DNA of 64,000 nt from Chryseobacterium sp. OSA05B (GTDB lineage: Bacteria > Bacteroidota > Bacteroidia > Flavobacteriales > Weeksellaceae). The translations under genes were made by a program, and so were the position numbers. The notes beneath the pieces were generated by a model. It worked only from the letters and a program-made list of their open reading frames with translations. It was not told where the DNA came from and ran no database searches. Shown here one piece after another: positions 60,116-64,000 of this stretch; the first letter of the stretch is position 1, and each line of letters begins with the position of its first letter. The stretch covers positions 682,001 to 746,000 of the forward strand of contig NZ_JAHXYH010000003.1 in NCBI RefSeq assembly GCF_019970065.1, in the 5' to 3' direction.

Positions 60116-60490
60116 TTACGAAGACATCGCCTTAAATTGGGACGGCCTCATATTGGTCAATTGGTAAAAATTATTACTGAACGCAGATATATCCGAATAC
60201 CCTATTTCGTAAGCAATCTCTGTCATATTAAGATTGCTGTCTTTGATTAATTCCATCGCCCGGATAATCCTCAACATTTTTATATACTGAATAAAGGTAA
60301 TGTGAAGTTTAGTCTGAAATAATCTGATCAAACTCCTTACGCTTATTCCCCATTGCTTTGCCGTTTCTTCTAAAGTAATATTTTCGGTAAGCGAATTCCG
60401 AAGTCTCTCCAAAATCGCATTGAGCCTTTGATCATCCGTAGTGGGAAACTGGATCGAAATTTTTTTAAGACAGTCCGATAATTGTTCTGC
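60116..60490 (-). pseudogene. Truncated AraC regulator (C-terminal half)
   Basis: The frame open from about 60490 to 60116 reads LKKISIQFPTTDDQRLNAIL, then an AraC double HTH (LEETAKQWGISVRSLIRLFQ and MTEIAYEIGYSDISAFSNNF). No ATG is present in the frame, and the N-terminal effector domain is missing. A shifted frame just upstream gives NAEQ, suggesting a frameshift at the break. It faces away from an MFS fragment that has also lost its N-terminus. Confidence 0.75.
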
Positions 60491-61052
60491 TCAGCATTAG
60501 TAATGTAATCATCCTTATGCTGTTTGTTATAAGGGAATCAAAACTTAAACGGCCCTTGATCAACCTACAAATTTTCAGGGTAAAGAATTTTGTCATCGGC
60601 CTGCTGCTGCTTTTTACGTTTTACATTTTTAAAGGAAGCACCGGGCTTGCGTATGGGTATCTTGAAGTCATTTTGGGCAATGATCCTCTCAATACTATTC
60701 CAATCTGGATCGCAGTAATTGCCGGAACCGTATCGAGTATGTTCATCATCTCTCTATTTGTCCTGTTGGGCTTTAATCTGATCAGGATTATTATCGTAGG
60801 TTTTTGTTGTATGGCTTTGTATTATACCTATATGATCTCTTTGTTTCGGTACAGAGAGAAACCGTTGACTTCATTCTGCCTATGTTTATCTACGGTGTAG
60901 CAACAGGCATTTTATTTGTACCCATTGTTTCGTTCACCAGCTCTGCAGCACCGCCAAAAATTGCGTTCAATGCCTCAATTATTGGAATATTGACCAGATT
61001 CATCGGTTTTACAGCGAGTATGTCTGCCACAGATTCAGAATGTGGTGCTTAG
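60480..61052 (+). pseudogene. Truncated, frameshifted MFS transporter fragment
   Basis: A DHA2-like drug/H+ antiporter fragment starts mid-protein (IRESKLKRPLINLQIFRVKN) and continues through LAYGYLEVILGNDPLNTIPI and FNLIRIIIVGFCCMALYYTY. It then jumps frame near 60840 to TVDFILPMFIYGVATGILFV and stops after GFTASM. The N-terminal half and about the last 100 residues of a usual ~520-residue transporter are gone. Confidence 0.8.
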
Positions 61053-61106
61053 ATTAAGAAAAGGAAATATACCTTATTAGGAGCATAAGAGGATGGGATA
61101 AGCACT

Positions 61107-61727
61107 TTAGTGGATTTTATTGGGGTTCGTATTAAGGACAAACTTCAGGTTAGCAAAATCCGTTTTAGCTTCGACTAAAGTGCAGATTCCGTTGCTGTAT
61201 GTGTAAGTCGTAGTGTTTCCGTTCGGCAGATCGATTCTGTATTTTTTAGAATTAATCTTCTGAACAGGAATCATTTTTTGGAATTTCTCTGAAAAAACAG
61301 ATTTTATATTGTCCGGTTCATTAAAATACAGACTTGCAGTAGAGCTGAAAATAAACTGCTTAAGAGAGCCACTGGCGCCATCTTTGTCCGAAAGATTATA
61401 GAAACTTCCGTTCCAAGTAGCGGTATTGTTCACCTTTAGTTTCCCGTTTATGGTTCGGTACAGTTTGGCCTGCTGCAGTATATTTTGTTTGAAAATGACG
61501 CCCATTTTGTCGTAAATTTCAATACTGTAAAGGATTTTCACTTTAGCCCGGGATTCAAAAATATATTCAGTGATACCGTCTTTCAAAGAACGTTCCACAC
61601 GGATATTACCAATAGTTTTATCGTCTTTTATAATCGAATAATTCAGATATTCTTTGGTAACGGGTGTTATCATATCGGGTTGAAAAGAATTGAACAACAT
61701 CATCGAAAAAATCAGGAGTGTTTTCAT
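61107..61727 (-). CDS. DUF6134 exported protein
   Basis: A 206-residue protein with a short signal peptide (about 1-16) and a beta-rich mature part: SIIKDDKTIGNIRVERSLKD, then YIFESRAKVKILYSIEIYDK and NNTATWNGSFYNLSDKDGAS. This matches the DUF6134 group of flavobacterial periplasmic proteins, probably lipocalin-like. Function unknown. It lies at the right edge of the decayed AraC/MFS locus and appears intact. Confidence 0.75.
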   Translation of the reverse strand: MKTLLIFSMMLFNSFQPDMITPVTKEYLNYSIIKDDKTIGNIRVERSLKDGITEYIFESRAKVKILYSIEIYDKMGVIFKQNILQQAKLYRTINGKLKVNNTATWNGSFYNLSDKDGASGSLKQFIFSSTASLYFNEPDNIKSVFSEKFQKMIPVQKINSKKYRIDLPNGNTTTYTYSNGICTLVEAKTDFANLKFVLNTNPNKIH

Positions 61728-62152
61728 TGTTTCTATTTTTTAAATAATTATGACTTCTTTTATAAGGTTTTCTATGGGTGCATATTGAAGGTTGGATGAA
61801 CAGAACTGATATTGGTTTCAGTTAGTTCATAATAAAAATAGTTATGATGCAAAACTAGGCATGGGAAAAGCTTAGAATGTTCCGCAGGATAAATACGAAC
61901 CTATTAGATCAATATAATTTAACTCATTGTAAATAAATAATTTAAACACATAATTACGTTCCGATTTATAATCCTGAACCGGATCACACGCAAAACTTTT
62001 GGAACGGATAAAGTTTATTTTTCTAACACAAAGAAAATTATGATTCTATTTAAAAAGAGAAGCAAAGATAGAATCAACCTTATTGATTCTGATGAAGGAA
62101 ACGGATAGACAATGATTCAAAAATCACACAGATCATAGTAAAGTATCTAAAA
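61728..62152. other. Intergenic region with a degenerate repeat
   Basis: Mostly AT-rich. The stretch 62024-62140 (TAACACAAAGAAAATTA, AGAAGCAAAGAT and CACACAGATC segments) matches the repeat at 42531-42610 in order and sequence. No gene seen. Confidence 0.5.
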
Positions 62153-62191
62153 ATAACAAAACCTTCAGATTAAATCTAAAGGTTTTGTTAT
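62153..62191. repeat. Long near-perfect palindrome
   Basis: ATAACAAAACCTTCAGATT, one base, then AATCTAAAGGTTTTGTTAT: 18 of 19 positions pair. It has no coding gene close by on either side and may be a bidirectional terminator or a mobile-element remnant. Confidence 0.85.
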
Positions 62192-62298
62192 CTCTAAGCG
62201 GAGAGAGAGATTCCATAAAAAGTTGACCGGATCTTGTTAAATAGTAAGAACTTAACCACAATAATGACTGTAATTATTTTCCTTAACTAAAAATAAAT

Positions 62299-62439
62299 TT
62301 ATTTTTTTTTGACCGGGTTCGCTAAAGGATCACCAAAGACCACCATTCTACCTTCTATATAAGCGCGTAATGGCACTCCAGGTGTTAAGAAAGAATAAGA
62401 TATTTGATATGGATATTCATCATTGAGTATTTTAGAAAA
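62299..62439 (-). pseudogene. C-terminal fragment of an unknown protein
   Basis: A 46-codon minus-strand frame (FSKILNDEYPYQISYSFLTP, then RAYIEGRMVVFGDPLANPVK) ends in a TAA at 62299. It has protein-like composition but no start codon, and a stop lies just upstream in frame. I do not recognise it. Confidence 0.35.
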
Positions 62440-62617
62440 GCATCATTGATACGAGATTTTGAGAAAATAATTTTAAAACTTCTGATTTGAAAAATCAATT
62501 TTTACGAAGTCTCAAAATACTACCCCTTTTTCTTTTAATTCTTCACTATATGGAATTTTAGGTTAGTACAATACGGGAACCCATAGATAATTTTATCACC
62601 GCGTGTGGAAAAAATAT

Positions 62618-62625
62618 TATATTTG
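62618..62625 (+). promoter_or_regulatory. -7 box of the Gly-rich lipoprotein gene
   Basis: TATATTTG matches TAnnTTTG, 20 nt before the ATG at 62645. Confidence 0.55.
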
Positions 62626-62644
62626 AACCGAAAAACTAAAGTAA

Positions 62645-64000
62645 ATGACAAAAAAATTATTTATCCCGGTGGTTCTGGCCATTATCATGGCCCTGTCTTT
62701 AAGCTCCTGCCGGTCTGAAGATCTTCTTAGTAGCAGTGAAGAACAGCAACCTTCCAAGTTTAGAGTGTTTTCTGCTCAGTCTGCACAGAAAGATGGAGCA
62801 GTCAATTACGGGAATGGATTTAAAACCCTTTTAGAGCGATATGATCAAATTAATGCTGTACAGCACACTGCGACAGCCCTTAGAAATGCATGGCTGAATT
62901 CATCTACAATGGCAGATGAATACGTGGAATTTAATATCAGATCTCAAGACTTCATGACAAAGAATAATGAAAAATATATTCTTTTTCCGCTGATTAAAAG
63001 TTATCAGGTAGAAGGCATTATTATTGCAGTGCTGAAGGATAATGAAACTATTGTTGAGTTTAATAAAATGTCTCCAGAAGCAGAAAATTACACTAAAATA
63101 CTTGGGCTATTTCGGGCCCAGTATATAAAAAGCAACATAAAAATTAAATCTGTTGGTAAAGCACCGGGAGGACCATGTGGCTTTGAGGGACAACCTCCAT
63201 GTGACATCGAAGTTATCATTATTACTGTACCTGGACCAGGTAGTGGTCCTGGAGGGGGTATTGGAGGCGGTGGAATAATAACACCGGGAGGATGCGGACC
63301 ATTTGAAGATTGCCTTCATAATCCTGATGCAGGAGGTAGCGGTGGCGGTGGCGGAACACCACCAGAGGACCTTTGTTCAAAAATGAAAGCAAAGACAGGA
63401 TCTCCAACTTTTAGTGCAAATGTGACTAATTTAGAAGGAAAAACAGGAGAAAACTTCGAAAGTGGTTTTAGAATAGGAAGTGTTGCCGGAGGTGGTGTTC
63501 AAAATCAAATATTACAAAATAAACCTGGCACCAGTCAGGTAGAATTTAAGGTTTTTCCCAACACTATTGTGTTAATGCATTCTCATTACAATACATTGTA
63601 TCCAATATTTTCCCCAGATGACATCTTGTTTTATAACCAGTGGGTTAATTGGGCACAAAGTTATAACAGTAACCCCGCAAACATCCCTAAAATTCCTATA
63701 GAGCAGCTCACACTGACAGTAGTAACCAGTTGGGGGAATTATTCTTTGACCTTTGATAACGCTGCGCCAAGCCCTTTTCCTGATTATACTCAAGAACAAT
63801 TTGATGAATTAAATTCCAGATATACTCAATTACTTGATCAGGCAAAGAGCGTAGGAAACGTAAGTGGTGATGTAAGTTTTGATTCACAAAAATTAGAAAA
63901 AGGATTTCTTAAATTTATGAACGAAAAAATGAATATGCCTGGTGCAAAACTTTTCAGAAATACCTCAAGTGGAAACACTCAACTAAGCCTTGTAAACGGA
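62645..64000 (+). CDS. Gly-rich lipoprotein with C-terminal H-x-H motif (runs off the window)
   Basis: At least 452 residues, no stop before the window ends. The signal peptide ends at LSLSSC (Cys21), so it is a lipoprotein. About 40-185 form an unrecognised N-terminal domain (FKTLLERYDQINAVQHT). A Pro/Gly-rich linker follows (about 185-245, with long G runs). The C-terminal domain has VLMHSHYNTLYPIFSPDD (311 on): H-x-H then S-x-x-D, which resembles the JAMM/MPN metal site but with one extra residue of spacing. A secreted metallopeptidase or toxin-like domain is possible; it is not proven. Confidence 0.7.
   Translation, partial: MTKKLFIPVVLAIIMALSLSSCRSEDLLSSSEEQQPSKFRVFSAQSAQKDGAVNYGNGFKTLLERYDQINAVQHTATALRNAWLNSSTMADEYVEFNIRSQDFMTKNNEKYILFPLIKSYQVEGIIIAVLKDNETIVEFNKMSPEAENYTKILGLFRAQYIKSNIKIKSVGKAPGGPCGFEGQPPCDIEVIIITVPGPGSGPGGGIGGGGIITPGGCGPFEDCLHNPDAGGSGGGGGTPPEDLCSKMKAKTGSPTFSANVTNLEGKTGENFESGFRIGSVAGGGVQNQILQNKPGTSQVEFKVFPNTIVLMHSHYNTLYPIFSPDDILFYNQWVNWAQSYNSNPANIPKIPIEQLTLTVVTSWGNYSLTFDNAAPSPFPDYTQEQFDELNSRYTQLLDQAKSVGNVSGDVSFDSQKLEKGFLKFMNEKMNMPGAKLFRNTSSGNTQLSLVNG

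Noticed and set aside
60116..60412. A short intact AraC protein starting at 60412
   Set aside because: The start would be TTG, and the frame continues upstream with AraC-like sequence, so it is a truncated gene.
1..64000. tRNA, rRNA, CRISPR arrays, insertion sequences with a transposase, prophage modules
   Set aside because: I looked for T-loop sequences, regularly spaced direct repeats of CRISPR size and transposase motifs and found none; the HTH proteins near 58 kb have no catalytic domain.

Overview
The window looks like chromosomal DNA of a Chryseobacterium-like member of the Flavobacteriia (Bacteroidota). The evidence is low G+C, -7 boxes of the form TAnnTTTG, surface proteins beginning with the VGINT-type motif, a type II chorismate mutase fused to DAHP synthase, DUF4294 and DUF6134 proteins, GG-leader Cys-rich peptides, and a density of AraC and LuxR regulators typical of that genus. 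I saw no rRNA, tRNA, CRISPR array, transposase or phage module.

Layout. 1-6.8 kb: a spondin-domain lipoprotein, ilvE, mnmD, a NUDIX hydrolase, a DUF4294 protein, an M42 aminopeptidase and rpe. 6.8-9.6 kb: a lipoprotein, then an operon of a 69-residue exported peptide ending in a CPAC motif, a DUF692 (MNIO) peptide-modifying enzyme and a DUF1772 membrane protein. 9.8-19 kb: a GH29 fucosidase, then mostly housekeeping genes: ndk, rsgA, DAHP synthase/chorismate mutase, dnaX (gamma and tau apparently made through an A10 slippery run), and an alpha-oxoamine synthase with a TetR regulator. 19-28.9 kb: regulators, a DUF1349 protein, a VGINT surface protein, an MFS transporter and a thermonuclease. 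29-32.6 kb: an exported acetolactate decarboxylase, a cupin-Yellow/MRJP fusion, an SMP-30-like lipoprotein and an ABM monooxygenase, divergent from an AraC regulator. 32.8-33.6 kb: a Cys-rich peptide and a decayed gene.

33.6-42.5 kb is a complete regulated efflux locus. TolC, permease, ATPase and adaptor genes run on the minus strand, and an NtrC-type response regulator and its kinase run divergently. The space between them holds a -24/-12 (sigma-54) promoter and two 16-bp dyads 21 bp apart that look like enhancer sites for that regulator. 43-49.8 kb: a second two-component pair, a Crp/Fnr regulator, a DJ-1/PfpI protein, an AraC regulator and an NmrA-type reductase. 50-54.5 kb: HEAT-repeat protein, membrane protein, small coupled ORF, VWA protein and MoxR-like ATPase. 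54.6-57.5 kb: a membrane-tethered TPR-HTH regulator and a glycosyltransferase.

57.6-62.5 kb is a zone of gene decay. It holds a three-gene HTH cassette with a nonsense codon and a frameshift, a VGINT remnant, a divergent AraC/MFS pair missing both N-termini, and two short GG-leader Cys-rich peptides. A Gly-rich lipoprotein with a C-terminal H-x-H motif runs off the right edge.

Intergenic DNA is unusually structured. At least eight sites carry arrays with an exact 7-bp period. Other dispersed repeats, long perfect palindromes and a recurring AAAAACTAATAACC element are also present. Identifications come from reading the sequence and from family knowledge; no database search was run.
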